Shown here: one piece after another, positions 55,601 through 63,500 of the stretch | Layout of the letters: every line of letters starts with the position of its first letter | Position numbering within the stretch: position 1 is the stretch's first letter | DNA from: Aquimarina spinulae | GTDB lineage: Bacteria > Bacteroidota > Bacteroidia > Flavobacteriales > Flavobacteriaceae | Assembly (NCBI RefSeq): GCF_943373825.1 | Contig: NZ_CALSBP010000002.1 | Span: forward strand, 3,213,501 to 3,277,500 | Length of the DNA stretch: 64,000 bases | Reading direction: 5' to 3' | Made by a program: the position numbers and the translations under genes | The notes under the pieces: generated by a model | Seen by the model: the letters and a program-made list of their open reading frames with translations, nothing else | Databases searched by the model: none | Told to the model about the DNA's origin: nothing

Positions 55601-56213
55601 AATCATGATTGTTCTATCAGCTAAAACAGAGGAACAATTACTACAAAAAGTTAGTGATCTGCTAACTTTAATAAAAAATCCGGATCAAACTATTGACCTG
55701 CTTTCCATAGCTTATTCCTTACAGGTAACCCGGGAAGTTATGGAGATACGTTTAGGATGTATTGTAAACTCTGTTGAGGAGTTGGTAGATAAACTACAGG
55801 CATATCTTAATTCAGAAAAAAATATTGAAAGCTTTTACAGAGGAGAAGCAAAACACTATGATACCTCGATATCCATATTTAATTCAGATACCGATTTACA
55901 GGAAACTATTGATAAATGGATAGCGAATAAAAAACTTTTGAAAGTACTAGAATTATGGGTTAAAGGTCTTGAGTTGGATTGGAACAAACTCTATGGAGAA
56001 GTTAAGCCTAAATGCATCGGCCTACCCAAATACCCATTTGCCAAAGAGCGATATTGGATCAAAAAAACGACATCAAAGCATGTAATAGAAAATACACCTG
56101 TAGCGATTAATAAGAACTATGAAATTATAGAAAATCTTGTTGATCAGATTGAAAATGAATCCATTACAACAGATCAAGCTATTGGCTTACTAAAGAAATA
56201 TAGCACATATTAA
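41976..56213 (+). CDS. Gene C: trans-AT PKS, KR-ACP of module 6, modules 7 and 8, KS of module 9
   Basis: A 4745-aa protein from ATG 41976; a TTG four codons earlier is a weaker start. Order: docking segment (LKKIFQDISKGKLTQTEALEKI), KR, ACP (Ser516), KS7 (Cys778), dead DH, three crotonase domains (about 1570-2275), tandem ACPs (Ser2351, Ser2457), KS8 (Cys2721), dead DH, KR, ACP (Ser4003), KS9 (Cys4261), adaptor, and a C-terminal docking helix (LVDQIENESITTDQAIGLLKKY). It is the middle of the line: it completes module 6 from gene B and leaves KS9 to be completed by gene D. Its third crotonase cassette has diverged from the two near-identical copies. The acyltransferase gene begins 23 nt downstream. 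No AT domain is present. Confidence 0.93.
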   Translation: MKENLKKIFQDISKGKLTQTEALEKIKTIKLQEQGKVIGTMLYTPVWRKNMPVSESEIQYTEHHIILCEVPKLKENEIKRLLPGCHFISLSSGEDQSIADRYESHAMSCFDYLQQILSNKPYGNILIQIVVGNDIEQVVFMGLSGLLQTATLENPVLKGQIIRTHFDIGAKELSLQLQENVSSFEDHQIKYDQNIRYVLKREEIQASDVNPKIAFKDRGVYLITGGMGGLGILFTKEILKQTTHSRVIVTGRSALTTERKVILEALPVRNNTVEYRQLDLSNLEQVNQLIITISKEYKQLNGILHCAGMTSDNFIVKKTRDEFGGVLIPKVTGTFNLDQASKDIDLDFLVLFSSVASQIGNVGQADYAAANGFMDQFAVYRNQLVQKDQRQGQTLSINWPLWQDGGMQIDQASQEILKQTMQIQPMETIVGMHAFYCSLELNQDQALVIKGDLFQLHDNKKIDQEIINSPMITNKGHSDLFEKTEDYLCKEFSLLLKLTSRKIDPQEPLEKYGIDSILAMKFTSLLEETFGALPKTLFFEYQTIRELTEYFLKSYQHQLTALFNTTSGNNISIEESADIKSGTDERKEHKLISGKRFNRPRPFIDLTNSIHSASVDPIAIVGLSGRYPNSVDIAGYWDNLKEGRDCITEIPKNRWDWRAYYSEDRSKSGYHYSKWGGFIEGVDEFDPRFFNISPREAASIDPQERLFLQHSWKAIEDAGYTRSSLQIPRKEGLAGQVGVYAGVMYGEYNLSGSLASIANRVSYFLNLHGPSMTLDTMCSSSLTSIHLACQDLKEGRTDLGIAGGVNVSIHPNKYQMLSSGQFISSAGHCQSFGEGGDGYIPGEGVGVVVLKRLSEAKRDGNHIYGVIKGSSLNHGGKTNGYSVPNPKAQASAITEALKISDTDPRHISYIEAHGTGTKLGDPIEIAALSKAFEGNQTEKDKGYCLLGSAKSNIGHCESAAGIAGLTKIVLQMAHGKIVPSLHSKRLNPHIDFDNTPFIVNQELRDWDPPVVNGKELPRIAGISSFGAGGSNAHIILEEYINVDRPVLNTDQVIDVGIVLSARTSDQLRQKTVDLLGYLGMPDQECTDIDLTSMSYTLQVGREAMDKRLGLVVSSIVELKEKLESYLDDTKEIEEIYQGEVKRDGDFSGLATDTVIQEWISDKKIAKLLDVWVKGYAVDWHQLYGDVLPGLMSLPTYPFARERYWTAVSDTASQVENNTAVSVLHPLVHSNISDLKNHKYSSTFSGDAFFISSLSNGHKEISVTVYLEMARAAIAEALPKEKAPYFLEFSNTVWSGPLIFRDDIEVHIALFKQTEEGVCFEVYSGIEEKEVIYCQGEAIVHDELPLTTLDIKALRAKMERSVLSSSHQNITSIFQGDKQLLAELNLPEELLSEEEVYVLHPAILKEVLQSGLLLFSGTALEPTGIDSLQIKSSCTANMWVWVRYSSGRADALDIDLCDQEGKVCVQLYGVGYQEVVHDFIEETFNQQEVVKPSLNLEEIQRSPQQLSIPISSKIVLENSEVEKFIENTLEKPTQILLVTPGTSGIEEVEDSVLDKTTTTLSDITPYDSQRGELSNASLIKLFDHDKGLYSLVISAPDKNTLSSGLISELVEALAYVKEISSLKVLLLRGGNVFLQGDRTSYNESVRSGLYQAIASFPFPIIAEMKGSAIGAGFLIGGLCDFMMCSEESKYSFTNYKEGFFPGVEEELWFKERFGNAFAYNFLYQSEGLTGKGLQKQGCSCPILALDQVSSFTESFALDLCEKSRDALQLLKQHLGRKLFTLTEQLVVVPTIQVESTVTIKPRLTFDSKYLKLEADTDHVLTITLHTGGKNCSLENIISGLKTIFTQLDKDNYYKVIVLTSDIADFVSVSDLAGSQEVVLEFQDLILESPLPIVVVINSNAKDIGWLISSSCDVCIYHAQGEYSVSGLIEVPELAMRSAMLFSHRLGCTMSKELLLAGKTYTGTELQDQAGSLIVTDDVFSEALNQASRWVKLPLETVRTWKKAQTSLLKKTIEELPVWLEEQTKTSELLPKTITDITLSTKVIKAKSYPKGIIEVTMEDREAKNMFSDAFIAGMIEVFMHIEEHPSYKVVVLTGYDNYFASGGTKDSLLAIQEGKAKFTDTKIFELALDCKIPVISAMQGHGIGAGWSMGMFSDFVLFSEESRYVSPYMKYGFTPGAGATLIFPDKIGYDLSRETLLRGVEYSGKALQDKRMSFPVFPRKKTHSAALVLARQITRYSRKSLVGIKDQLTAHLKKRLETTYSHELAMHETTFVGRQDTLQQIESHFYQDSTISKEAINATEKSPAVNIEDTVLRIDELPDIISDLKKLLAKELHLSEDEIDENSQFVDLGLDSIVGVTFIRTINEKYDLSLQATIVYSYATLAALGTHIKEVSEKQGISVSRSVTSTITDIPKKEPEANTQSIFPNILLDLKKLLAKELHLSEDEIDDNSQFVDLGLDSIVGVTFIHTINEKYGLSLQATIVYSYSTLSALSDHIQDKIKQKGVLITDATVSADIPEKVFQSTIPKAVKGRRLTSLRKGLQENANQFTKSSSRSQSIAVIGMAGQFPEAGDVESFWQNIAQGKNCIREIPKKRWDIEKYYQAGETVEGKTYSKWMGALEDYDLFDPMFFNISPIEAESMDPQQRLFLETCWHTIEHAGYNPHVFSGSKCGVYVGCAAGDYLQQSKKHQLSAQGFTGAAGSILASRISYFLNLQGPCVSIDTACSSSLVAIANACDALVSGSIDSALAGGVYIMATPSMHIMSSQSGMLSPDGRCHTFDQRANGFVPGEGVGVVMLKRLEDAEKDNDTILGVVQGWGINQDGKTNGITAPNTESQIQLEQQVYDQFDVDPNNIQLIETHGTATKLGDPIEVEGLRRSFQKYTEERAYCALGSVKSNIGHCLTAAGVAGFIKVLQAMKHKQLPPTINFEQLNEHINLEGSPFYVNTELRDWEVRESQQRQAAISSFGFSGTNAHLVMGEYVSQNQEVVKRPVQVITQNSDFIVPLSAKSEEQLKQKASDLLKFIKEEKGELDLVDMAYTLQVGREAMEERLGFMVRDIDQLTEKLRAYSEGEDSIRGVYLGQVKRNKEGLQIISNDDEMKETIVDNYISQKKLSKLLDLWVKGLELDWNKLYGDHKPKRINLPLYPFARERYWIEKTVDSYKKENKKALEVLHPLVHKNTSDLRQQSYNTIFDGEEFFIKENKIQGNKALPGLACLEMARAAMILANAAQDESAVIELHHVFFTKPIVVEETKEVRIALFAGEEEGHVGEQISVEIYSTEEEQEIYFQGQVTYSHLKEPATLDILQLKDEMKKIALKPKDIYTDLSKRGHVYGSTLRGISCIYQGDNQLLAEVSIPLLEENDQKEFVLYPSIMEGVMQACIGLVTDIESLSQPLFPTSLNAIRILSSCTKEMNIWVRIKDIKTTNHILDIDLIDQQGNICIEMRGLSLQSLGEKTNASENVEKAIEVYQDKFDDTVLQREEVSQELFFKEYWQDQPLTFDTSLPDSKQLIIFADKEFKESIINSDNTGQFTKAIFVFQEQKYEKVSENFYHCRSNNVSDIQKVLKGVNDKSNKSIGLIYTWAKNNKEKGIHALFNVFNAIKRFDNPVDITLVGNYNPSSVETCWDYSWIGFERSLKLVLPNSKISLLYTDSSGCTPQQLLDAVQHPGVIWYKDQQRFELSYRPFDLSDTTKTPVLRKNGSYLITGGIGKLGFELARYLAKEYQAKLLLLGRRPLVSEIQEKIDQLKQEGAKEVYYYSVDISNRKAITSWAKNLPFNLSGIIHTAGVEGSEVFYEKTTKSINEVLQPKSKGIMVLDEILNEQPLDFVCYFSSSAAMLGDFGSCDYAIANRFLMAYAYYREQKNQNNGKSVVINWPFWKDGGMGKGDFEQAAFYLKSSGQDVLETSEGITIWNDIIQSNQTQTLVLKGKPNRVEQFLDRTYAAEPLDQLPSNIQNQHAHMGKGWKVQYQDLLLQECVYADLIKLVSTNLKIPSEKLDGVTNLADYGFDSISLTTFAKELRTHFFITITPAVFYNYSTIKKLSDYFVQDYRNHLEEFYNKPQSKIIERQQVDAKKPVLKKTAIQKRFLQTKPKNTSYFSNLAQEPIAIIGMSGRFPGADTADQLWEMLEKGESGISEIPLSRWDWRDYFSRSGGSDNKISTNKGGFINNVDEFDPLFFEITPREAEAMDPGQRMLLIEAYKAIEDAQIDPSSLRGTPVGVFAGMEESQYNSLISDEQGVGNSGNAMISSRLSYYLDLQGPTIATNTACSSGLVAMHQAIMSLRNRECESALVAGISSLILSPEFYVKMSQAGMLSQDGQCYSFAKKANGIGASEAIVVLMLKPLSAAIEAGNPIYGTIKASGINFDGKTNGVTAPSGKSQEALIKNVYTNYSINPQDISHIIAHGTGTKLGDPIELNALNDAFKKLIEKQPDSKQTTNCAITSCKSNLGHTMAASGLVSVVSLLKGLQHNKIPATINCEEENDYISWENSPFYINKITTEWKKEQDKPRMGGISSFGRSGTNAHVVIEEYTRPITPQFSSVVHPREDAQIMIVLSAKTEEQLLQKVSDLLTLIKNPDQTIDLLSIAYSLQVTREVMEIRLGCIVNSVEELVDKLQAYLNSEKNIESFYRGEAKHYDTSISIFNSDTDLQETIDKWIANKKLLKVLELWVKGLELDWNKLYGEVKPKCIGLPKYPFAKERYWIKKTTSKHVIENTPVAINKNYEIIENLVDQIENESITTDQAIGLLKKYSTY
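43820..49470 (+). other. Module 7: KS - dead DH - ECH - ECH - ECH - ACP - ACP (beta-branch type)
   Basis: KS7 is of the DTMCSSSL type. The DH lacks the placed His (ISSLSNGHKEISV) and has Lys for the Asp (HPAILKEVLQ). Tandem ACPs Ser2351 and Ser2457 both read GLDSIVGVTF, with Phe at the Trp-flag position. The architecture equals module 5. Confidence 0.82.
46480..48810 (+). repeat. Triple crotonase (ECH) cassette, copy 3 (diverged)
   Basis: Same three domains: ECH-a FLQGDRTSY and MKGSAIGAGF; ECH-b degenerate (NSNAKDIGW); ECH-c SGGTKDSLLAIQ, MQGHGIGAGWSMGMFSDF, YGFTPGAGAT. The DNA is clearly diverged from copies 1 and 2, but the domain order and conserved residues are kept. All three domains have therefore stayed together under selection. 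Confidence 0.86.
49630..54130 (+). other. Module 8: KS - dead DH - KR - ACP
   Basis: KS8 (Cys2721) reads HGTAT rather than HGTGT, but the His is kept. The DH has IKENKIQGNKALPG, with Asn for His, and YPSIMEGVMQ, with Glu for Asp, so it should be dead. The KR has TGGIGKLG and SSSAAM with CDYAIANR, the same subtype as module 2. ACP Ser4003. The expected outcome is a beta-hydroxyl. Confidence 0.8.
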
Positions 56214-56236
56214 TAAATACTTAAGATAAATTGATT

Positions 56237-57472
56237 ATGCAAAGTATAAATGAAACCATCATACCCTTATTAAAAGAAGAATCATCTACCATAATAAAAG
56301 GTGAAAATGGAATAACCACAATAACTTTTTATAAAGGTGACCAAGCACACACATCTATTACTCTACGCGACCGATTAAAAGAAATTATCAATGGCAATCC
56401 TTGGTTGGCAGGACGATTGGTGAAAAACAAGAAACATAAAAATTTACAACTTGCATATCCTTCAGGGGTTATACCAGATGATGTAATAGAGCGAATTTTC
56501 TTTGATAATCCTTCTGATATTAAAATCGGATCTGAAATAAAATATGACGAATTATTTAACATATCTAAACCAGCAATAGTAAACAAAGGAGTAAAATTAA
56601 TTAACAAATCAGATCCTGTAACCAAATTAACCATTGTTCCTGATCAACATTCTCAGGGGAAAGGATTTGCCCTTATTTTTTCAATTTCTCATGTGGTAGC
56701 TGATGGGTATACATATTATAAAATCTTTAATCAACTGTTTACCGATAAACCAGTAGAACAATTTGAAGCAAAACGAAATCAAGAAGCTGCTGATAGGGTA
56801 ACCGAAGTTGTCGGTAAGAAATCATTTAAGTTTTTTCATTCTGCACCGTTTATTTTAAATTTAGTAAAAGGAGCCATATTTGGTAAAAAGACAAAATGTT
56901 ATGGGTTTTATGTAGAGCCTGAAAAAATCAATATAGCCAAAAATCAAGCTAAGGAAAATTCATCATCAGTAGATTATGTTTCAACCAATGATATCCTTAC
57001 TTCAAGCTTTGCAAAAGTGATTAATTCACGAATTTGTATTATGGCAGTTAATTTGAGAAGCTGGATTAAAGATATTGATATTGATGATACCGGAAACTAT
57101 GCAGGAGGACTTCTGTTCGATGATGATACAAGTTACCATCCAGCTAATATTCGTAAGGCTTTTCAAGCAGGATTACCAGTTCCTACTAATGCAAAACCTC
57201 TTCCCAAATTTTGGGAAGCGTTACGATGCAAACTTGGTTTGATCAGTAGCTGGGCCGATTTTCAAGAAAGCCATGATTTAGAAAAATGTGAACAATTATT
57301 TCATATTCCTTTATATGAAGCTAAGAAGGCTTTTCCATTAGACTCTGCAGTAGTGTTTAAAGCCAAACCAGAACAATTGGCAGTTATATACTTTTCGAAA
57401 ACAGTAGAGCGAAATAAATTTTTGTCGAATTGTGAAATTGATGATACCATCTCATCCAAAATTTTCGATTAA
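56237..57472 (+). CDS. CAT/BAHD-like acyltransferase of the condensation superfamily
   Basis: A 411-aa protein from ATG 56237; an in-frame TTG at 56231 is two codons earlier. SISHVVADGYTYY carries the HxxxDG catalytic motif (His152, Asp156) of chloramphenicol acetyltransferase-like, BAHD and condensation-domain enzymes. The N-terminal INGNPWLAGRLVK and later VNLRSW and GNYAGGLL segments fit stand-alone O-acyltransferases better than peptide-forming C domains. It has no carrier or adenylation domain. It sits between gene C (23 nt to its ATG) and gene D (91 nt), so it is surely part of the pathway. It probably acylates a hydroxyl of the polyketide, or might act in release. The donor and acceptor are unknown. 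Confidence 0.75.
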   Translation: MQSINETIIPLLKEESSTIIKGENGITTITFYKGDQAHTSITLRDRLKEIINGNPWLAGRLVKNKKHKNLQLAYPSGVIPDDVIERIFFDNPSDIKIGSEIKYDELFNISKPAIVNKGVKLINKSDPVTKLTIVPDQHSQGKGFALIFSISHVVADGYTYYKIFNQLFTDKPVEQFEAKRNQEAADRVTEVVGKKSFKFFHSAPFILNLVKGAIFGKKTKCYGFYVEPEKINIAKNQAKENSSSVDYVSTNDILTSSFAKVINSRICIMAVNLRSWIKDIDIDDTGNYAGGLLFDDDTSYHPANIRKAFQAGLPVPTNAKPLPKFWEALRCKLGLISSWADFQESHDLEKCEQLFHIPLYEAKKAFPLDSAVVFKAKPEQLAVIYFSKTVERNKFLSNCEIDDTISSKIFD

Positions 57473-57516
57473 AAAACGCTTACGGGCCTTTTTTCAATAG
57501 CATCTTAAAACCTTTT

Positions 57517-57542
57517 AACCCACTTTATGTATAAAGAGGGTT
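57517..57542. promoter_or_regulatory. Near-perfect palindrome between the acyltransferase gene and gene D
   Basis: Arms AACCCACTTTAT and ATAAAGAGGGTT pair with one mismatch around a 2-nt centre, 22 nt before the gene D start. It has no following T-run, so an RNA hairpin or an operator is as likely as a terminator. It is the clearest inverted repeat I found between genes. Confidence 0.4.
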
Positions 57543-57563
57543 TAATCAATAGCCAGTACTATA

Positions 57564-60500
57564 ATGATTGATTTCATAGAATATATAGTTTTAGAATTGA
57601 AGAGCAAGAGACTTTCAAAAGCCAATGCTCTGGATCTTATTAAACAATTTAGTCACCATACAGTAAGTCATGCCAACAAAGATGTCATACATCCTTTGTT
57701 ACATAAGAATACATCCGATTTAAGCCAGCAAAGCTTTAGTACAATATTTAACGGGAAAGAGCTTTTTCTGAAAGATCATGTGGTTAAAGATCAAAAGGTT
57801 TTACCTGGAGTTGCCTATTTAGAAATGGCTCGAATGGCCCTTAGAAAAGCTTTACCTTTTCAAGAAGAATCAATTGTTGAATTGCGCAATATTATATGGG
57901 CTCAACCAATTATAGTTCAAGACCCTAAAGAAGTCACTATTGCTTTATTTGCTGATGAAACCGAAATAGGTAATGGACAGATAAATTATGAAGTTTATAG
58001 TACAGAACCTGAAACAGGAGAAGGTGTCAAAGAAACGATTCATTGTCAAGGGCAGGCTGTCTATATCAATACTTCAAAACCTGTACGACTGGATATTAAT
58101 AAGCTCAAGATGAGAATGCAACAAGGAGAGCTAAAATCAGCACCTATTTATGCTGTGTATTCAAAATTGGGATTGAATTACGGGCCGACTTATCGAGGTA
58201 TAAAAACGATATTTCAAGACAATGGACAATTACTGGCACAACTAGAGTTAAATGAGATTGCCGAATCAAGTTTTAATGAGTATGTCTTGCATCCAGGTTT
58301 GATGGATAGCGCGTTGCAGTCTGCTATTGGCTTATTTGAAGGTTTAGATCAAATCCCTGATAAACCATCATTACCATTTGCTCTGGAGTCGCTAAAGGTT
58401 TTTTCTAGTTGTACCGAAGAAATGTTTGCATGGGTTCGATATGCAAAAGGAAATAAACCTACAGATAAAATTACCAAGCTCGATATAGACCTATGTAATC
58501 AAGAGGGGGAGGTTGCTATACAAATGAGAGGATTTTCTTCACGTATGCTTAATGAAGATTCGGTGACCAAAGAGGCCACGGTAACAGAAAAAGGAGTCTT
58601 ATATGGAGCTCCTGTTTGGCAAGTGACAAAAGATATGAAGCCTTTCAGCCAAAATGGAACAGATGTAGTGAAGCACCGATATGTTTTTCTATGCGAAATT
58701 CCCCAGGTAGATACAAAACAACTGGAATCTCTTCTTACTTCCAGTAAAGTGATACATCTGCAAAATACTCAGCAAAAAAATATAGCAGAACGATTCAGCG
58801 AATATGCACGAATTTGTTTTGAACAGCTTCGTATTCTACTAAGTGATAAACTTCAGGAAAAAGTGTTCATTCAGATTGTAACCACTAATAAAAGTGAGCA
58901 ATCTATATTTACTGGTCTTTCTGCCTTAATTAAGACTGCTACCCTTGAAAACCCTAAGTTAACGGGTCAGGTTATCGTTACTAATCCAAAAATAGCGGCA
59001 GAAGAACTGATACTACAATTAGAGGAAAACCAAAACAAGACGCAGGATACAATTATAAAATATGAACAAAAAATCCGACAGGTTCTGCGTTGGAAAGAAA
59101 TACCGGTAGCGCATAATAAACCTAAGATCGTTTTTAAAGATAATGGTATATATCTCATTACAGGAGGGCTAGGAAATCTGGGAAAAATAATTGTTAGAGA
59201 AATTTTAAAACAAACTCAGAATGCCAAAATCATCGTAACAGGAAGGTCAGAATTTACAAAAGAAAAACAAACCTTGATAGATAAAATAGGAGGTAAGACT
59301 GGTCAACTGTCCTATAAACAATTAGATGTTGTAGATCTCAATAAGGTAAAACAAATCATTACTTCAATACAAAAAGAGTATAAAGGGATTCATGGTATCA
59401 TTCATAGTGCAGGGATGATTTCGGATAACTTTATTCTAAAAAAGACATCAGAAGAGTTTAGCAAAGTTCTTGCACCTAAAGTTTTAGGGACCTATAATTT
59501 GGACGAAGCCAGTAAAAATATTGATCTTGATTTCTTAGTTTTATTTTCATCAATCTCTTCTATTACAGGTAATGGTGGTCAGGCAGATTATGCCACAGCC
59601 AATGATTTCATGAATCAGTTTACTATTTATCGTAACCAACTGGTTGAAGCCAAACAACGATCAGGGAAAACTATGACTATCAATTGGCCCTTATGGGAAG
59701 AAGGGGGAATGAAAATTGATCAGTCAAAACAAGAAATGTTAGAACAGAGTACCGGGATAGTGCCTATGTGTACTGAGACCGGAGTGCATGCATTTTATAG
59801 AAGTTTAGAGCTAAGACAAGATCAGTTCCTAGTTGTAGAAGGCAATATAGAAAAATTGCACCAGACATTATTTGATGATAATGCTTCTGAAACCTCTTTG
59901 TCTGGTAGTATTACTTCTGCGAAAAAAGAATCAGTTGTCAAAATAGATGAGGAAAATCTGGAAGAGAAAACCCAGAATTATATTAAAAAACAACTTTCCG
60001 AATTGTTCAAGCTTCCATCTCATAAGATTGACTCACTTGCCCCTTTAGAAAAATATGGTATTGACTCTATCTTGGCAATGAACCTCACCAATCAGTTAGA
60101 AAAAACTTTTGGTTCTCTGCCAAAAACACTCTTTTTCGAATATCAAACGATTCATGAGCTTACAGATTACTTTATAAATTCACATTCAGCAAAACTGTTA
60201 GCACTCTTTACTTCTGGGTCTAAAAAGAATAGTCTGGAAAAAAATAAGGACGTATCTATCGCTTCACCTATAGGGATACAATCAGAACAGGGAAAGTCAA
60301 GAGGCATTAAACGTTCACGAAAGATTGAAGTTTCTGTTGATAAAAAAAATAGTGTTGATACAGATCCCATTGCAATTATAGGTTTAAGTGGTCGCTATCC
60401 AAAGGCTACTAATATTGAAGCATATTGGAATAACTTACGCGATGGTAAAGATTGTATTACTGAGGTACCAAAGAATAGATGGGACTGGCAAGAGTATTAC

Positions 60501-63500
60501 AGTTCGGATCGTAGTAAAAGTGGATATCATTATAGCAAATGGGGAGGATTTATTGATGGTGTTGACGAATTTGATCCTTTATTTTTTAATATTTCACCAC
60601 TCGAAGCAGAGATACTGGATCCTCAGGAACGATTATTTTTGCAACATACCTGGATGGCCATAGAAGATGCGGGTTATACCAAAGCCGGTTTGCAAATACC
60701 GCACAAGTTTGGGCAGCCAGGACAAGTTGGTGTGTATGCCGGAGTTATGTATAGTGAATATCAACTCTATGGGATCGAAGCCAGTAAAAGAGGACATCGA
60801 ATAGGAGTTCCCGGGAGCTATGCCAGTATTGCCAATAGAGTATCGTATGTGTTAAATCTTCATGGACCTAGTATGACAGTCGATTCTATGTGCTCCTCAT
60901 CATTAACAGCAATTCATTTAGCATGTCAGGATCTAAAACAGGGGCGAACCAGTTTGGGAATTGCAGGAGGAGTCAATGTTAGTATCCACCCCAATAAATA
61001 TACGGTGATTAGTGCGGGGCAATATATTTCAAGTGAAGGACATTGTCAAAGTTTTGGAGAAGGAGGTGAAGGCTACATCCCAGGTGAAGGTGTGGGTGTG
61101 GTAGTATTGAAAAGATTATCTGAAGCCGAAAAGGATGGAGATCATATCTACGGTATTATCAATGGTAGTACCCTTAATCATGGAGGTAAGACCAATGGGT
61201 ATAGTGTACCTAATCCAAAGGCACAGTCTAATCTCATAAGTAATGTATTAAAAGAAACAGACACAGACCCTAGGCATATAAGCTATATAGAAGCACACGG
61301 AACAGGAACCAAACTAGGCGATCCTATTGAAATATCAGCCCTAAGTAAAGCATTTAAACAAAGTACATCTGATGTAGGATTTTGTTTACTTGGCTCTGCC
61401 AAATCCAATATAGGTCATTGTGAGTCAGCAGCTGGTATTGCCGGACTAACCAAAGTATTACTGCAATTAAAACACCAACAAATAGTTCCATCACTACATT
61501 CAAAAAGTTTAAACCCTAATATAGATTTTGAAAAGACACCATTTATTGTCAACCAAACATTAAAAGCGTGGGAACAACCCATAATTAATGGTACCCCACA
61601 ACCTCGGATAGCTGGTGTTTCATCTTTTGGTGCCGGAGGAGCAAATGCACATATTATTGTTCAGGAATATGTAGCTCCCGCACAAGTAAGTCAACCTAAG
61701 ATTTCTATTGATTTAGATTCAAAAGCAATCATTCCTTTATCAGCCAGAACGCCAGATCAACTTAAACAAAAAGCTATTGACCTTTACGATTTTCTTCAGA
61801 AATCAAAAATAAAAAAACAAGAAAAAACTATTACATTGATTGACCTTACCGAAATGGCATATACGCTACAAGTAGGAAGAGAAACTATGGATATGCGACT
61901 TGGTTTTATGGTAAACTCAGTTGAAGAGTTGATCCAAAAGCTTAAAGCATATATTGATGGTGAAAAGAATATTGAAGACACATACCAGGGGCATACAGAC
62001 GAAGATAAAGACACTTTATTAGTATTTAATGCAGACGTAGATTTTGAGCAAACTGTGGATAAATGGATAGCTCGAAGAAAACTATCTAAACTTCTGGATT
62101 TATGGGTTAAAGGCTTAAATCTTGATTGGAATAAATTCTATGAAGACAATATACCCAAACGTATAAGCTTGCCAGTGTACCCTTTTTCTAAGGATAAGTA
62201 TTGGATCGATGTAAAAATGAATAATCAAAGTACAGTTGATAGAAAAATCACATCGATACTGCATCCTTTACTACATAGTAATACCTCGGACCTTAGCAAG
62301 CAGAGTTATAGCTCTATCTTTAGTGGCGAAGAGTTTTTTCTTGCTGATCATCAGGTAAAAATAGAAGGTAAGGTAAGCAAGGTATTACCAGCAGTAGCTT
62401 ACCTCGAAATGGCACGGGTGGCAATAGAGAAAGCCACTCCTGTTAAAACAAGATCAGGTATTCTGGAACTTCATAACACCGCATGGGCTCAACCACTCGT
62501 GGTAGAGAAAGATAAGCAGGTAGAAATAGCTTTATTTATCAAAGAGGAAAACCAGATAGATTATGAAGTTTATAGTATGGATAATGAGCAGGACATTATT
62601 CACTGCCAGGGAGTAGCTAAGTATAGCACTTATCTTTCACCCGAAAAACTGAGTATAGAACAACTCAAAGGGCAAATGAATAGAGGTAGTATAGAATCAG
62701 CTACCCTATATTCAATGTTTAAGTCTATGGGGCTGGTTTATGGTCCTGCATATCAGGGAATCACTAAGATTTATCAAGGAGAAAAACAACTCTTGGTACA
62801 GTTGAATTTACCGTCGGTTGTTAAAACAAATCAGAATGACTACTTGTTGCATCCGAGTATAATGGATAGTAGTTTACAAGCTGCTTTTGGTTTGATAGAT
62901 GATTTGACTACGATTCCTTCACAACCTTCGGTACCTTTTGCCTTAGAGACTATTCGAATAATATCTGCTGTTACCGAACACATGTTTGCCTGGGTTCGTT
63001 ACTCAGAAGAGAGTCTGGCTAACAATACAATTACCAAACTAGATATTGATATATGTGATAAAGAAGGAAATATATGTGTACAAATGGAAGGACTTTCTTC
63101 CAGACAATTAAGCGAAAATATTGATTTAAAAAATGAAGATATAGGAATTTTAATGGCTACACCTTTATGGAAGAGCTATAAAATACCTCATATATCAGAA
63201 ACTACCGAAGCTAAATTTGATGAGAAACATGTTATTTTGTGTGAAATACCTGGTGCAGAAGCAAGTCAGCTTGAAACATTAATTCACAATAGCCATTGTA
63301 TACAACTTGAAGCCTCACAAAAAAATATAGCAGAACGTTATAACAATTATGCCTTAACTTGTTTTGAGTATGTTCAAACAATAATAAAGAATAAACCCAA
63401 AGAAAAGGTCCTTGTTCAAATCGTAATTACCGATAACAAGGAACAAGCACTTTTTTCAGGGTTATCAGGGTTACTAAAAACTGCAGCTCAGGAAAACCCT

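Larger units (their letters stand above)
54263..60200 (+). other. Module 9, split across genes C and D: KS | DH - KR - ACP
   Basis: KS9 (Cys4261, NTACSSG type) matches KS3, and both follow KR-ACP modules. Gene D opens with a docking segment, then a DH with His72 (DHVVKDQKVLP) and Asp248 (HPGLMDSALQ), a KR (TGGLGNLG, SSISS, DYATANDF) and ACP Ser835. The expected outcome is a double bond. The module is interrupted by the acyltransferase gene. Confidence 0.8.

Noticed and set aside
56237..57472. NRPS condensation domain
   Set aside because: The motif is HxxxDG rather than HHxxxDG, there are no carrier or adenylation partners, and the other segments fit stand-alone acyltransferases.
60388..60663. 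Plus-strand open frame of 91 codons
   Set aside because: It lies wholly inside the KS10 coding region of gene D in another frame; gene D has no stop across it.
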